DNA from: Agaricus subrufescens | Taxonomy: Eukaryota > Basidiomycota > Agaricomycetes > Agaricales > Agaricaceae | Assembly: GCA_029945375.1 (NCBI GenBank) | Contig: CM057064.1 | Location: forward strand, 1,798,001 to 1,862,000 | Length of the DNA stretch: 64,000 nucleotides | Reading direction: 5' to 3' | In this document: one piece after another, positions 1 through 12,716 of the stretch | How positions within the stretch are numbered: the stretch's first letter is position 1 | Layout: the number at the start of each line of letters is the position of its first letter | Notes under the pieces: model-generated | Database searches by the model: none | What the model saw: the letters and a program-made list of their open reading frames with translations, nothing else | What the model was told of the DNA's origin: nothing | Translations under genes and position numbers: made by a program

Positions 1-10
1 CAGACGCACC

Positions 11-1580
11 ATGTCTTCCGCTTTCCATGATGCCCTCGCGAAACTTAAATCACCCGTAAAGGAGCTTGTCACCGTCGTCACTGATAATGGGCAGAACCAC
101 CTTGGCGAGACTGAAGCAGACCGAAAGCAAGTCGTTACTTGGATCGAGAAAAGCAGCGAAATCGTTAGTGATGCGGACCTGCAGGTACGCCAGTCTCCGT
201 CTCTCTTACCCCGCGCATGAGATCGACCTCTGTCATAGAGCTTGGAAACTCCACTGTTACCGAAGACCTATGTGGCAACGAACTATTTTACAGCGGCTGA
301 TGCTGCCCTCTATGGCTCGCTACACCCCATAATTGTCGGTAAAATGGGGTTTTGTTAGAGCAATTACTGACACTGACTAGCTGTTTGAAATTCTCAGTCC
401 CAATTTCAACCCTCACAATACTATACCGTTCCTTCCGTGACACGCTATTTTGACCATATCCAAAATCAAAAATTAATCAGACAGGCGGTCGAAAATTTTG
501 CTGCGTTACAACTTGTTCAATTTGACTTGGACAATGCACCTGCTGTAGAGAAAAAGGCGGAACCCCAAAAGAAGAAAGAGAAGAAGGCTGCCACGGGTCC
601 TCCATCAACACCCGCACCTGCTAAAGATGCTGCCGCAACGGTACCGCCACCGCAAGGGAATGTGCAGAAAGATAAGCCGCAGAAGGAGAAGAAAGAGAAG
701 AAAAAAGATGCTGCTGCTGCACAAGAAGGGGGAAAGACAAACAAGGGAGCCAAAGGAGCCCCTGCTGCCGCTGAAGATTCTGGGGTACCGGTCCCTTCAA
801 TGGTCGACCTCCGTGTAGGCCATATAGTTGACGGTAAGATAGTCTATGATTCGACAGAACCTTGCTGGAAATTTGTGTTCAGTGATGAAGCACCCAGATG
901 CTGATGGGCTCTATATCGAGGTGAGTTGATTCCGATTCGGTATCATCATAATTGACTCTCCTTTCAGCAAATCGACATCGGCGAAGAAACTGGCCCTCGT
1001 ACCGTTGTTTCTGGTCTTGTCAAATATATCCCCATCGAGGAAATGAGGGACAAATATCTCGTCGCGGTGGTAAGTTGCCTGAATGAGTTCATTCGGTAAT
1101 TTTAGCTAAGTGTATATTATAGTGCAACCTGAAGCCCGCTAATATGCGTGGGGTCAAAAGCTTTGCTATGGTACTTGCTGTGAGTAGTGCTGTCCTTATC
1201 TGTACTGCCTCATAGTTAACAAACGATTCTGCAGGCCACCTCAAAAGACGGAAAGGATGCTGGTATTGAGCTTATTCAGCCTCCTCCGGGCTCTAAGCCA
1301 GGTGAACGAGTATACTTTGAGGGTGCTGAATATGAAAGTGAGTAATCGCTGTATTCACATTATTTAGTCTCCTCAAACTGACTATGTTCTACAAGATGCT
1401 ACGCCACTTTCGCAACTAAACCCCAAAAAGAAGATTTTCGAGACGATCCAACCCGGCTTTACTACCCTTGATTCCCGAGAGGCTGCTTGGGTAAATCCAG
1501 ACACAAAAAGCGTGCATCGAATTCGGACTAAAGATGGTGTCTGCGTTGCACCCACTCTGGTTGGGGCCTCATTATCATAA
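11..1580 (+). CDS. ARC1: Arc1/AIMP1-like tRNA-binding aminoacyl-tRNA synthetase cofactor
   Basis: This family gathers aminoacyl-tRNA synthetases in the cytoplasm and delivers tRNA to them. Three parts can be read. The N-terminal exons (11-184 and 239 to about 338) encode a GST-C-like helical segment containing TYVATNYFTAADAALYGSL. A Lys/Ala/Pro-rich linker (about 540-780) has repeated KKKEKK blocks. The C-terminal EMAPII-like OB-fold begins at VPVPSMVDLRVGHIV (about 790) and continues through IDIGEETGPRTVVSGLVKYI, NLKPANMRGVKSFAMVLAA and ELIQPPPGSKPGERV. The reading ends LVGASLS and TAA at 1578-1580. Intron 1 is 185-238. Other introns lie near 339-397, 920-965, 1070-1122, 1180-1233 and 1340-1395, and the second and third exon joins are not fully resolved. 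The order of parts matches yeast Arc1p. Human AIMP1 lacks the same N-terminus, so ARC1 is the better name. Confidence 0.88.
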
Positions 1581-1700
1581 TCATGTTTATTATATCGCTT
1601 GGAATCAATACCTGATAGAGACGCGTTATTTGGCATGACCCTTTAGGACAAACAAAGGCGGACGCTTTCCATTTTCGCTACGGGACTGTCAACGGAGGCA

Positions 1701-2403
1701 ATGCTCGCGCGACCACCACTGAGCGTGCGCTCGCTCAGGCGCTCCTTTACTTCGTCTGCATCCCTCAACAAACATGTTTCCCACATAGGTCGCAACCCCA
1801 TCAAATACCCTTCCTCCGTCACCCTTACTCACTCCCCCACCGACCTCACTATCACTGGGCCTCTCGGCACGACTTCCGTGCCACTAAGACCATACATGAA
1901 GATCACGAATACCAACCCAGACACAATTGCCGTCGCCGTAGAGGATGCTGAAATCAAGGAACAGCGACAAATGTGGGGAACAACGCGGACACTCATAGCT
2001 AACGCTATCCAAGGTATGACAGAGGGATTTACAGTACCCGTCTACCTTGTCGGTGTTGGTTTTCGAGCGGCAGTAGAGGCAGACCCTCGCCCTTCAGCAT
2101 CCGACAATAAAGTCCAACGCATCAATATGAAAGTCGGGCATTCACATAATATTTTCGTGCCTATTCCTCCTCATATCAAGGCCGAGACACCAATACCAAC
2201 GAAAATTGTTTTGTCATGTACGGACAAGCATCAACTAGGGCTGTTTGCTGCGAAGATTAGGGAGTATAGGAAACCGGAACCATATAAGGGAAAGGTACGT
2301 TAAACGACATGGAACTCCTTTGGATGTTTTGACTTAGCGCTCTCGTAGGGAATATTCGTTGGAGATGAGAAGATTAGAATAAAGAGCGTGAAGAAGAAAT
2401 AGA
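1701..2403 (+). CDS. MRPL6: mitochondrial ribosomal protein uL6m
   Basis: A large-subunit mitochondrial ribosomal protein of 215 residues. The Arg/Ser-rich N-terminus (MLARPPLSVRSLRRSFTSSA) looks like a mitochondrial targeting peptide. Two uL6 alpha-beta domains follow, with the family signatures LTITGPLGT, TRTLIANAIQGMTEGF and YLVGVGFRAAVEA, and a C-terminal YKGKGIFVGDEKIRIKSVKKK. One 55-nt intron (2295-2349, GTACGT..TAG) separates exon 1 (1701-2294, exactly 198 codons) from the last 54 nt, and it restores the conserved basic tail. Reading through it would stop at once. The start lies 120 bp after the stop of the upstream same-strand gene, so the promoter must be very short or lie inside that gene's 3' end. 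Confidence 0.93.
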
Positions 2404-2708
2404 GAACAGAACATACGTCGCGCTGTGACCAAAAACATCTGTTAGCTTCATAGTGTTCTTGCTCTAATTTAAAGCCCACGAACGATATAGACAAGCATGA
2501 CAACCTTTCTATTAATCAAATACTAATATTATTGCCGTATTGCAGTTGCAAAAGTACAGTGTGGTAAATATTGGTAGAATTACAAGAGAATTAAACACGG
2601 GTCGTAAGTGTAAGCAATGCCAATGAAACCCCTGTAATCATGCACAAGTAGCGAAAAAAAAAAAAACCTGGTCCCGAGAGTCGAAAAAAAAGATGCTTTG
2701 AAGTGCCT

Positions 2709-5700
2709 TCAGCTCCTGGTCCGAGCGGATTTGGCTGATTTGCCTTTCCTTGCACTAGCCTTGACATGATCAACAATAGCAACGTCGCTATCCTCATCAC
2801 TTTCTGTCGTCTTCTGCTGCTGCTTCTTCTTTTCTTCCTGCGCAGCCCGCATCTCGTGCCATTCATCAGACAATCGCAAGATTTGACCTCGAAGTTGATC
2901 TCGTATCGTTGAAACGGTTGCGTGCTTCCAGTCAGATTGTCTCTCGGACAAGGGAGGTCGATCTTTCATCTAATGGGATATGAGTGAATAACATTTTGGT
3001 CACGACCGGGCCATTGGAACTAACCATGATAACCTTGCAAAAATGCTCAGGATCTTCCATGAGTGTTTGAACGAAATGGAGAACATAGATCCCACAGTCG
3101 CTAAAGTTTGGTTGAGCAGGTAGCTGAGCATCCATTTAGTAATGCGAGACCAAGGATATATCAATTAGGCTTACGGAGACCAGTTTTGTGAGAGCAGTCG
3201 CTGGGTTTGAGACATTCTTTTTATCCTCTGCCTCAAGTTGCAACCATTTGTTCAACTGTTTCATCGCCTGTGGATGCTTAGTCCCAATAGAGTCCAAGAT
3301 AAAAATCTTGGTCCTATTCGTTTGTAAATAAGAATAGTCACGAGGTGAATAGAACTCCAAGAAGCTGACCTTGGCGGATCATCTTTGTTATCCTCAATGG
3401 CGATAGACACCCGCTTCCGAGTCCCATTGGTGAACGACTTTCCATAGAATCTAGCAGGCGTAACTTCATTTAGGTTCACAGCAGTTGTCCGTATGTTGCT
3501 AGGTGTTCCAATTGGTGTACCTGAACCTTTATCCGTTGTCGAGCCTGATACTGTGGATTTTGGCGGCGAATCCTCAATATCTGCTACAACCACAAGACCA
3601 GTGTCGACATCCATCGGTGAACCTGGTGGTAGAGTCGGTACGATCTGGTCAGATGCTTCCACACTCGGAGACTTGGAATCTGGCGGCAGATGAGACAATG
3701 AATCATCGTTGGCTGTGTCAGCGTTCGTCAAAGCCATTCTCTCTACTTCATTCTCGCTGGCTGTACCGTCCTGCATATCTTCGTCGGAATTAGCTTGGCC
3801 TTTAGTAGTTTCAGCCTTTTCTGGTACAGCCTCGTCTTGAATGACTTCAATGTTTGCTGACACAGCTTCGTCTGGGGCTTGCTTATCCCGTGCTTGTCGC
3901 CTTGTCACCACATTGGGTTGCGGAGTGGGAGTATTCGGTTGTTGCTGTAAGATGTGCTCGGGCTCGTAGATAATTGCAAAGTACCAATGAAGACTAGTGC
4001 GTGCATGAGGTTTCAATTTATGGAAATATATGCTGCACGTACTGTTCATTGATTGGTATTATTATATACTTCTTGCTGAAGATGTCAGTTTTAGATGTCC
4101 ATTTACGAACACTCTGGAAACCTTCTTCGATACTACCACACATCAGCCAAGGATAACCAACCAGTGAGAAAAACTACCTACTTGCGTTTATTCAACTTCT
4201 TGTAAAAAAACGAGTTGAACAGGTACACCTGAGATGCCCGTGCGGGATTCTCAAGCTCCAAAGTCTTCAGCCAGAACCTGTAACGAACATTGAGCACCAA
4301 ACAATCGAATGCTGGACCACAAACAACTCACTTAAGGCCAAATTCAATTAAGGTATCATTCAAAAGTGCTTCTGGGTCTAAGCGAGCGAGGTCCCCACGG
4401 GTAACATTGACTGCACCGGGAACTCCATAAGGATATACCAAGATCCTAAGTATCGAATCAGAAACAAGGAACTGAGGGATGAACGAGAAATTCATTACAA
4501 TTCGTCAGCATCAACATTCTGGATCTTCTCTTGTTGCCTGCTAGAGCGCCGTAATTCGATACGCCGACGTTTGGGTCTGCTCGGCGATTTAGAAGAAGGT
4601 CAAGTCAATACAGAAAGAAACGAACGGTGGCTCAGCCGGTGTAATCTCCCCATGCTCTTCATGATTATCTTCAGCTTTCTGGGGGTTTTCTCGTGAAAGA
4701 GGTTTATCACTGATAGGCCCAGAAATTAGAAGCATTCAGGTCATCATAAGAGGAGGCTAACCGCAGAGGTTCCTTTGTGGACTCTTCATTCTTGATCTTG
4801 TTCGAGATGCTTACTATGGCCTGGGGATGAGCTCTTATTGAGAGCATGTTCTCATTCAGCGGGTGGCGCAGCCTCGTAAGTCTGTCGACCCTGGCACTGA
4901 AAATGTGTGTCAATGCTATGAAACACAGCAACAAATGCAAATCCACTGACGCAGAGTCTACCGATGCGGTGTCTAGGGTGTGTGGTTCCTTGCTTTTACG
5001 ACGGCCCACTTCATTTGAATCGGTTAATGAGACAGCTGAGTGTTCTGTATCGCCAAGCTTATTGTTGTCATCCCGCCGGAGGCTATCCCACAGCTTCTTC
5101 GAGTCTCTGTGTGTTATTATTCAGTACAACAACAACGTTCTTCAAAGAAAAATTCTGACATTGAACGTATGACTGTGGATGGCACGCGTTGTGACAGCTT
5201 GGTCATCCGCGACTGATACACATCCAACTGCCAGGTGGGATCTTCCAAGTTGAATTGAATCGCGATATGCTTCCTGTCATCATCTCCAGCTACATAACTT
5301 CAGCGGCGAATGACTGAAAGTCGTGAAGCAACGTACCAAGGAAGTCACTGCCAAAACGTGACTGCCAAGAACAGAACCATTCTGATTTTAAGGTCTCGAA
5401 GTAGAGGATGGGGGGGCGAGTCACGCTCTTTGGATCTGTAAACTTGAAGATAGCTCTTAGTCCGTCCTATGAATGATTCAATCTTCATACCTGCAAAGAA
5501 GAAAATTTATCCTTTGATATGGGTATATCTATCGAGCCCGTAAGGTCTGAACCACAGGAGAGCCTGATCCCTGTATCTCCATCCTCGAAACTAAGGCTTG
5601 TGAATTCTGGACATTTCCGCAAGCCTATGTATACCATAGATACAGGCAAGTGATCTGGGCCGAGTAGAGTGGGCCGGCCAAACCGTGTAGATTCCTTGAT

Positions 5701-6638
5701 ACGCGTTGGAGAAAACTTCTGCGGAACCTGTCGCTTGGTTTACATTCAATAGCTCTCTCCGCAGAAATTGTAATTACCTTCAAAGTGCCTCCTTTTGGCC
5801 GCATCTGATTTTTCTTGCTCATAGCTTTGAAGTCAACGATAGGAGGGTCTTGCTTTGACGACTTTGCTGATTTTGATAAAGCTTCATACCTGGCCACTTG
5901 TTCTAAGACCTTTGGCCTCGTAGAGCTTTCATGCTCTGGGAAATATTCTATGGGAGACATACTTTCTCGTTCCCGCTTGTGATTGGACTTGGTCTCATGC
6001 TTGGCCTGAAGACGTTTAGTGTGTTCACCATCGTCGATCAACGATATCCCAGTATTTATTCCCTCGTTTTGGTTCGTCCGCGAGCTTAACGTGCGCCTAG
6101 GGCCAAAAAACTTCGAGGTCTGAGGTGGCCCCTCGGAAATAATATCAAGTTCATCGATTGAGGATTGGTCTGCGTCTACATCAATGATGTCACTGGAAGG
6201 AGGGTCTTGGGGCACTGATGATTCGATGACCTTGGCTGCTTCGAGTTTTATAGAGGATAATTGGATACACCAATACGACGTACCTTTCCCCTTCTTCTGA
6301 GATATAGAGTGTTGGAATGTAGCCGACCTAGCAGCAGCTTCACGGCCAGGCTTTCGCATAAGTAGAGTCCGACTTGCAGTAGGATTCGTAGGATTCGAAG
6401 ACGAAGATCCAATTCTCGGGTAGGGATTTTTCACAGCCGAGTTACCCATAGCTCCTGGTGTGTCAATACGCTGAGGCGCGTGCTTCCACCGACTGTGCAA
6501 TAGGCTCGATGAATGTGGTGGAGTTCAATGCGGATAGACTTACCGTGCATATTCTGGAATAATTGAGGACGATTTCGGGGAGAATGGTGAAAGACCATGC
6601 AGCGAACTTATCGGGGTTCTGTCGTCTCGTGAAGCCAT
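2709..6638 (-). CDS. ULP2: Ulp2/SENP6-7-type SUMO protease (C48)
   Basis: A cysteine protease that removes SUMO from proteins and trims SUMO chains, normally nuclear. On the minus strand the catalytic His is in HWYFAIIYEP (codon near 3989), the Asp in IFILDSIG (near 3294) and the Cys in QPNFSDCGIYVLHF (near 3096). The Gln six residues before the Cys supplies the oxyanion hole, so the triad looks complete. The domain entry reads LVYPYGVPGAVNVTRGDLARL (about 4370-4450). About 200 residues of acidic, Ser/Thr-rich sequence separate His from Asp. That split catalytic domain is characteristic of the Ulp2/SENP6/7 branch rather than Ulp1. The N-terminal half (about 5400-6638) is long and low in complexity. 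The start ATG at 6638 is followed by an exon ending in a GTAAGT donor. Many short introns; about 1,000 residues. Confidence 0.9.
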
Positions 6639-7506
6639 GTACGCGGAAATTATGGTGTCCGCGTCAGGAACGGAGGAGACATACAAGAGAGTGAGAGGGG
6701 AGGAGTGATCGGCACTTTCCGAGCTGCTGCAATCGTATTCACATTTTGTGACCTCACTGCCTCGCCAACGACACTCCCCGCGCTCCTAGTTGGGAAGTCT
6801 CGGGTTGCTACTCTTCTTCCCCCTATATGCGCAGAAAAATCAGCTGAACTACCTTGGCTGGGCCATCAGGGGACGAGCATTGCATTGTTGGCACGGCCAG
6901 GCGGGAATAGCGGGAATCCATAGGCGACTCCCTCCACAGAAACCTCGGTCTACTCAGTCGAAAAGGCAGACAAGACTCTAGCATTATTGCTCACTGCGGG
7001 CATCACCAGTAGCACACCCCTTGTACAAGGCCACCTATGCGATACCCAGCCTGAAGCATCACTCTTTCCATTCCAAACACACTCCTATCACTCATTGCCG
7101 GTTCATCTCTCCGGCTAGGCGAAATCTTCGTAGATGGCAACTATGGAACCGGAGAAAACCCAGTCCCGACTTTGACTTGCGGGCACAACGGCCAAATGTC
7201 ACCCATACGATTAACACGATACACCTGCACGAGTTACAACCGACGCTGTGCAGCATATATTACAACGTCAAACCAACCTCGCTAGCCTAGAAGCTATTAA
7301 ACACACATGTACACCTAACCAATCTGAATGCATTATGCGTACTAACCCCTCAAAAATACAGTCCGTAAAAGATCAAACAGTCTATAGTAAACAGCACGGC
7401 AAAAAAAAAAAAAATCTCACAGCAAAGCAAGGTATGTTTGAAGCGAAGGTAATCGTAAGATATCATGCATTTTACATCAGAACAACAAACTTCGTCAGAG
7501 GTCATG
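6639..7506. other. gene-free stretch: Ulp2 promoter side and Kre6 3' side
   Basis: No reading frame here shows a protein family, and the open frames are short and of odd composition. It must hold the upstream region of the SUMO protease (start at 6638, minus) and the 3' untranslated region of the Kre6-like gene (stop at 7507, minus). A run of about a dozen A residues lies near 7402. I saw no tRNA or repeat. Confidence 0.6.
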
Positions 7507-9954
7507 TCAACAGCCGTCATAAAGGCGATTTCGCGGGAACGTATTGTTTGCCTGCGCCCAGGTAGTGAGATTGGCGTTAGTATACGACGTTATATGTCTA
7601 AAACCCAAATTTAGCGTCGAATATCGAAAATGCAGAACCAAATGAGCTGACTTTTGAATGTAATCAGTTGTGGGTCGGTGCGGAGGATTACACGTTACAC
7701 CGTGCTGGACACCTTCGCGTTGGTAGACGCGCACATAGTCGATGTACATTTTCGACGGGAACTGCAGGTGCTTGTAATCTTGCTTCTGGAAACCTGGGGC
7801 GAGTCCTAAATTCAGGATGACATACTTTGCCAAATTTAGTCCAAGATCAGAAGGGAATATGCCAGCTCAACGCGTACCATTGGTTCCTCCGCTACCAGCC
7901 GCTGAGAGATCTGAGCAGTCGAATCTGGCCCAATCGTGGCAGACGTTACTGTCCAGCTGGGCACACTGTTGCTATACCATGTGATAAAACTGTCTTGCCT
8001 GTGGTTCGAGTCGTACCACCATTCGTAACCATACTTCGAATAATCGTTATTATTATAGAATTTGTCCTCAACGTCCGTCAGGGCTGAGACAGCTTGTTGT
8101 AGTGGGCCTCCTTGGTAGGTATTATAGTGGGTGATATCACTGTCGTAAACTGTGGTAGCCGGCGACGTATTGTCAATGTCATATTTGTAGTTGAAGGGAG
8201 CCACTTGGAAGCTCTGCGATACCTGCCCGACAAACCTCGAAACATCAACCTGAGCCTCAATAATGTCAATTTCCGGAGCACCTCGACCAGTCTGGACACT
8301 TGGGCCGGGATGATCTGAGTTAGGGCATGTGCAAGCTGAGAGCTTTTGTCCAGGCAAATTGCTCAGTGGACCACCATCACGGGAACCAGTTGCTGCGGCC
8401 TGCGGAGTACCATCACGGGCCGTCTGACCAGGAAACGTGCCCAAGTCACAGGTGTCATAACTGTACGGCCACATTCCATCAGTTGTAGCACCGTAGCCCG
8501 CTCGCCCCTATCACACAAATCAGAATGAAGAAAGAGATTAAGCAGGTTGACGCACTAAATTTCCCATCGTCCAAACGCCTGCGCAAAGTCAGTTGCTGAA
8601 AGTACGAAATAAAGACATAACTGACCTGGCCATAGGCCTGGTGCTTTAGGCGAACCAGGCAGACTGACAGATACCTCAATATAACCCGTGTTGAAGCAAA
8701 ATTTATTCCATGTCGTTAGCATACCTTAAGAGCCACATGATTTTCGAATCCCACTCATATTCTATAAAGAAACTTACCACTTTCAAAGTTCAGATTATGG
8801 CTCCTTTTCTCTGACAACGTGATAACTAATTTCCCGTTACTAGTCGTTATTGCCTGCACATTTTTCAGAAGACGAAAAACGGTGAAAAACATCAAAACTT
8901 ACACCAGGATCATACCACTCTAAGTCACCCGTTGGCCTATGTCGGATCTGAGAATGTGATACCATTGTGCAAGTCAATCAACGCACCAGTAGTGGAAATC
9001 AACAGCTTCCCAATAAGGATCATCTCCAGGATAAAAAGACCTTCCATCCACCTCGAATTCATCACTGAAAACAAGATTATACTTCTTTCCATCGTTTCCA
9101 ACCCGAGTGTATGCGCTTGAGGGTGTATCACTATCTATCAGTTGGGGTACCCGAAGGTCAGGGATCTGTCCTGAAGCATTGATGCCGCCGAGGTTAAATC
9201 CTTGAGCAGGTGGCGGTGATTTTGTGTATTGTAGAACGATAGGATAACCAATGAAAAGCGTAACCAATGCGACCACGATTAGCACAAGTGTAATGGAATT
9301 GACCCATCCTCTTGCAGAAAAAACGGTGCATGAATTAAAAGCAGGGTCTGGGCGGGGATCATGTAGCGCGTCGTCTAGATCGGGATCTTTGTCGTACAAA
9401 AACTGTGGAATCGACTGAGTGTTTTGTGGTGGTGGTGTTGCTGGTAGCCGGATAGGTTCTTTTTCGTTAGTGGGTGTGGAGGTGGCTATCGAAACGTCGG
9501 AGTGACCATTATTGCTGAACTTTGAATTCGAGTAGACTCCCGCGTCACGCGCATGGTTTGGGTTATACTTGGATCAACTAATGAATGCCATTAGAAGGGC
9601 AGGACCGGTGGAGATACTTACAGAATATGGCCCATAACCGGGACCAATGGCCCCACTCGCAACGCCCATAGCCATGTTCGTCCTCCCTCTGCTATTGCTA
9701 CGACTCGACTGTGCTGGTGGTGCCCTTGGGCCACTCACTTGGGAGGTGTATTGTGGCTGCTGATAAATCTGCGGAGGCGACTGCTGATATTGCATCGAGG
9801 GCTGCTGATACGGGTGTGATTGCTGCATCTGGGGATGGGGAGGGTGTTGGTACTGCAGGCTTGCATGGCGGCTCGGACTTGTCTGGGGGACGGCAGCGTA
9901 CTGGAGGGGCTGTTGAGGCTGATTGCGGGCGAGGCGGCGGTGGGGGCGTGACAT
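7507..9954 (-). CDS. KRE6: Kre6/Skn1-family beta-1,6-glucan synthesis protein (GH16, type II membrane)
   Basis: A family required for beta-1,6-glucan in the fungal cell wall, acting in the secretory pathway. From the N-terminus: a Gln/Pro/Tyr-rich cytoplasmic tail (9954 to about 9620), a Ser/Thr/Pro segment, one transmembrane helix around 9230-9310 (ITLVLIVVALVTLFIGYPIV), then the GH16-like lumenal domain starting YNLVFSDEFEVDGRSFYPGD. The active-site signature GRGAPEIDIIEAQ lies near 8250-8290 with both glutamates present. Further matches are CSCP-like TCPNSDHPG, GYEWWYDS, and a C-terminal LNLGLAPGFQ..MYIDYVRVYQ. The last exon ends RNRLYDGC then TGA at 7507-7509. The start could also be the in-frame ATG at 9990, 12 codons upstream. 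About eight short introns. KRE6 and SKN1 are paralogues and I cannot tell which is the closer counterpart. Confidence 0.9.
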
Positions 9955-10784
9955 GGTCGACGGAGAGAGGTCGAGAAAAGAACGAACCAAAGGGGCGCTC
10001 TGTGATCTCCAACTATAGTCGCAGGGACAGCCTTCTCACGTTAGATCTCAAGCATGGCTGACCGCCCCGTGCTCGCCTTCTTCCGTTCTCCTTCCGGATC
10101 CGGGCCTCAGCCTGCACTGTGCCATAGCTTATCTTCGCCGGCTCCGTCCGTGCCCCACTCTGCCAGCCCCCTTCCGGGCTCCTCACCGAACATGCCACTC
10201 GCAATGTCCGTCACGGTTCATGTTGTTCTTTTTTACTCCATTTAGCCAGTAAATTTTGATCCATCACCAACAACGCAGCCTCTCCGTTTTCTCATTAGAC
10301 AGTCGGAGGGCTGCACCGAAATGGTCACTGAGCTCCTCGCCGTCCAACAGCAACTGGTGTGTTCGTCAAGGCAAACGCCCCACCGTGGGCGCTCATCACA
10401 TCATGCGTGTTGCCTGTCAGTTTAGGGATGGAAAGTCTAAGTTTAAACCGCAGTATTAGGCAATGGCCACTTCAAGCCGCCAAAGTGCAACGCGTGCCAA
10501 ATGGGTCACCATTCACCTCCTGACTAGCCTCCTCCATCATCGGGCAGCAACTCTATGTGAACTTCACAGGTGCCATTCCGGAGCACTGACGAGTGGCAAT
10601 GAAAGATCCAGAGGGAAACAATCAAGGTTTCTCAACTAGTTGATGACTGATAACTCCCATTCAAAGAGTGACACAGGGGTTATCGATTATCTCCGCCCTT
10701 CCTTTCAAACACCTTCTTACAAAATTTCGTAACCCTGGACTCTTGAGGCGAAGCAATAACTACCTTCACGTTCTCATATCTAAA
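9955..10784. other. gene-free stretch upstream of the Kre6-like gene
   Basis: About 830 bp between the Kre6-like start and the dehydrogenase stop, both on the minus strand. It should contain the Kre6 promoter and 5' leader and the dehydrogenase 3' UTR. I recognise no family in its short open frames, no repeat and no RNA gene. Confidence 0.55.
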
Positions 10785-11916
10785 TCAAACGGTGGCGGGG
10801 TTGACTGCAGTATATCCTCCATCGACGACGAGCTCTTGCCCGGTTACATACCCTCCGGCTCGCGAAGCCAGGTAAAGGACTGTCCCAGCTATCTCTTCTC
10901 CTCTGCAGCCACACGAATTAAGTGACTCGGCCCTTATACAATAAAAACACTTACGATCCATCGCGCTCCATGGGAACGGGCATAAGACCTTTACCCACCC
11001 GGTCTACTTGCTCCTTCCCGATTCTATCTATTGTCATCTCCGAAGCGTAAACACCTGGTGCGATCGAATTTACACGAACAGGTATCTTTTTCACCACAAT
11101 TTCTGTCGCCAACATCTTCGTCAAATGCGTCGCCGCCGCTTTCGCACTGTTATACGCAAACTAGAAGGACACCAGATCTCCATTAATTTCAACGCCTCAA
11201 TCAAAATCGAAGAACGAACGTGATTCTGGGCGACTTTGGCCACGCCGCTGATGCTGGTGATTACAACAACATTACTCCAATAACCCTGAACATCTTCCGA
11301 GCCCTTGGCCAGTAACCCTAGAAAGGCAGTGGTGACGAAGAAAACGGAGAAAGCGTTGATAGCGTAAAGGTCTTTCCAACCCTCGAAAGATTCATTAAAC
11401 AATCCGAGTCCCAAGGTCTCAGCATTCTTACGTTCCGGCGCATCGGGATCTTCCATGAACCGAGAAGTAGGCCCCACCTGGCCGGCGCTAAAAAGCACAA
11501 TCTAATCAGTTCCCTTTTTCTAACGCCGATCGAGAACATGACTGACTTGTTCACTAAGATATGTAATTTGCCTTCTTTCTCTTCGACCAGTCTCTTTGCT
11601 GATAAAATGCTTTCTTTGTCGGTGGCATCCATTTGCAGGCTGCAGCGTCAAAGCCAAATTAATAGCGTCGTAGTGATAAGTATATCTCGACTACGCACGG
11701 GATAACTTTACCACCTTGCTCAAGTTGATTTAACTCTGCCGCGGATTTCTCCAAGACATTTAATCTGCGACCAGTGATGTACGTTTTTGCACCGGCAGCA
11801 GCTAACCCTCTAGCAATCATCAAGCCGATACCAGAGCCCCCTCCAGTGACGAGGGCGATACGTCCCTGAAGTGAAAAAAGAGCTTTTGGGGAATATGAAC
11901 TTTGCGTTTCAGCCAT
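10785..11916 (-). CDS. short-chain dehydrogenase/reductase (SDR)
   Basis: An NAD(P)-dependent oxidoreductase of the classical SDR family; the substrate cannot be told from sequence. The N-terminal Rossmann motif is ALVTGGGSGIGLMIARGLA (TGxxxGIG) with TYITGRR after the second strand. The catalytic Ser is in VVITSISG, and Tyr/Lys in FAYNSAKAAATHLTKML. The Tyr-Lys motif appears only after a roughly 60-nt intron (GTTCGT..TCTAG, about 11161-11220) is removed. The C-terminal part reads PVRVNSIAPGVYASEMT, then EEIAGTVLYLASRAGGYVTG and ends LVVDGGYTAVNPATV with TGA at 10785-10787. A standalone gene, with the F-box gene on the same strand upstream. RNA-level support would settle the intron near 11500-11560. 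Confidence 0.87.
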
Positions 11917-12716
11917 GTAGGACGAGGGGGGGGGAAATGATCAATGGACGTTGATAGTCGAGAGAAAACAAGACCGAAAATGGTTTCCTAGCAAGTCATT
12001 ACTCGTGAGTTCGTGATCATGATTCGAGGGAAGAAGAGATATCGGACGGGCGGTCCGTTCAGTAGATCAAAAGTAACCTCATGTGCCGGCCCGGCGTTTA
12101 ACCTTGGACAGTTCTCTAGTAAGTCGAGAAGATAGCGACAAAGGGCAGTTGTTTGGGGGGGGCAGTGATGAGAGGTCAAGTCAAGGATATTTGAGACTGA
12201 CACTGAGGCAGTGGGGTAGAGATTACGACGTGTCGTTATCGTTCAGTCTGATGTCATGGGCTATCAACACACTTCCTCGAAATTTGGTATCGCTTCACGG
12301 CTTAGGCTTTACACGATTATCCTACGTTGAGCACGTACGTGGCACGTCGTCAAATGATACGAAGGTTCTGTCAGGGTGATATAATGGGTATAGCTCCTCA
12401 TGGTGTTGATCGTAAATGATGGCGAGAGCAACGCTCAGCGTGATCAAAGTCTTATGTAGACCAAGTCAAAGGGTGATCGCTGGTCGAGATTCGCATTCAC
12501 TGTCATACGACACATAAACAAAAGGTACAAGGATAGAAATGCGGTTACAAGTTTGGAGCAATAGATAAGAAGGGTCTATTATTAGGAAGAGCGTCAAAAG
12601 GAGTCGATTGGTACTTGTACAATACAAAGCATGAAAATACAAAGAAAGTGATGCAAGTGTTCAAACACGATGTGTGATAATAAGATACAAGAGGAATATA
12701 TTAGTCTTTATTAAGG
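11917..12716. other. gene-free stretch upstream of the SDR gene
   Basis: Eight hundred bases between the SDR start and the F-box stop. It contains G-runs near 11927 and 12157 and otherwise unremarkable sequence. I see no conserved frame, tRNA or repeat. It presumably holds the SDR promoter and the F-box 3' UTR. Confidence 0.55.

Noticed and set aside
437..904. Independent gene start at 437
   Set aside because: That codon is GTG and the frame continues the Arc1-like protein from the upstream exons across introns.
7999..8018. GGTTCGAGTC sequence resembling a tRNA T-loop
   Set aside because: It lies inside a coding exon of the Kre6-like gene and no cloverleaf surrounds it.
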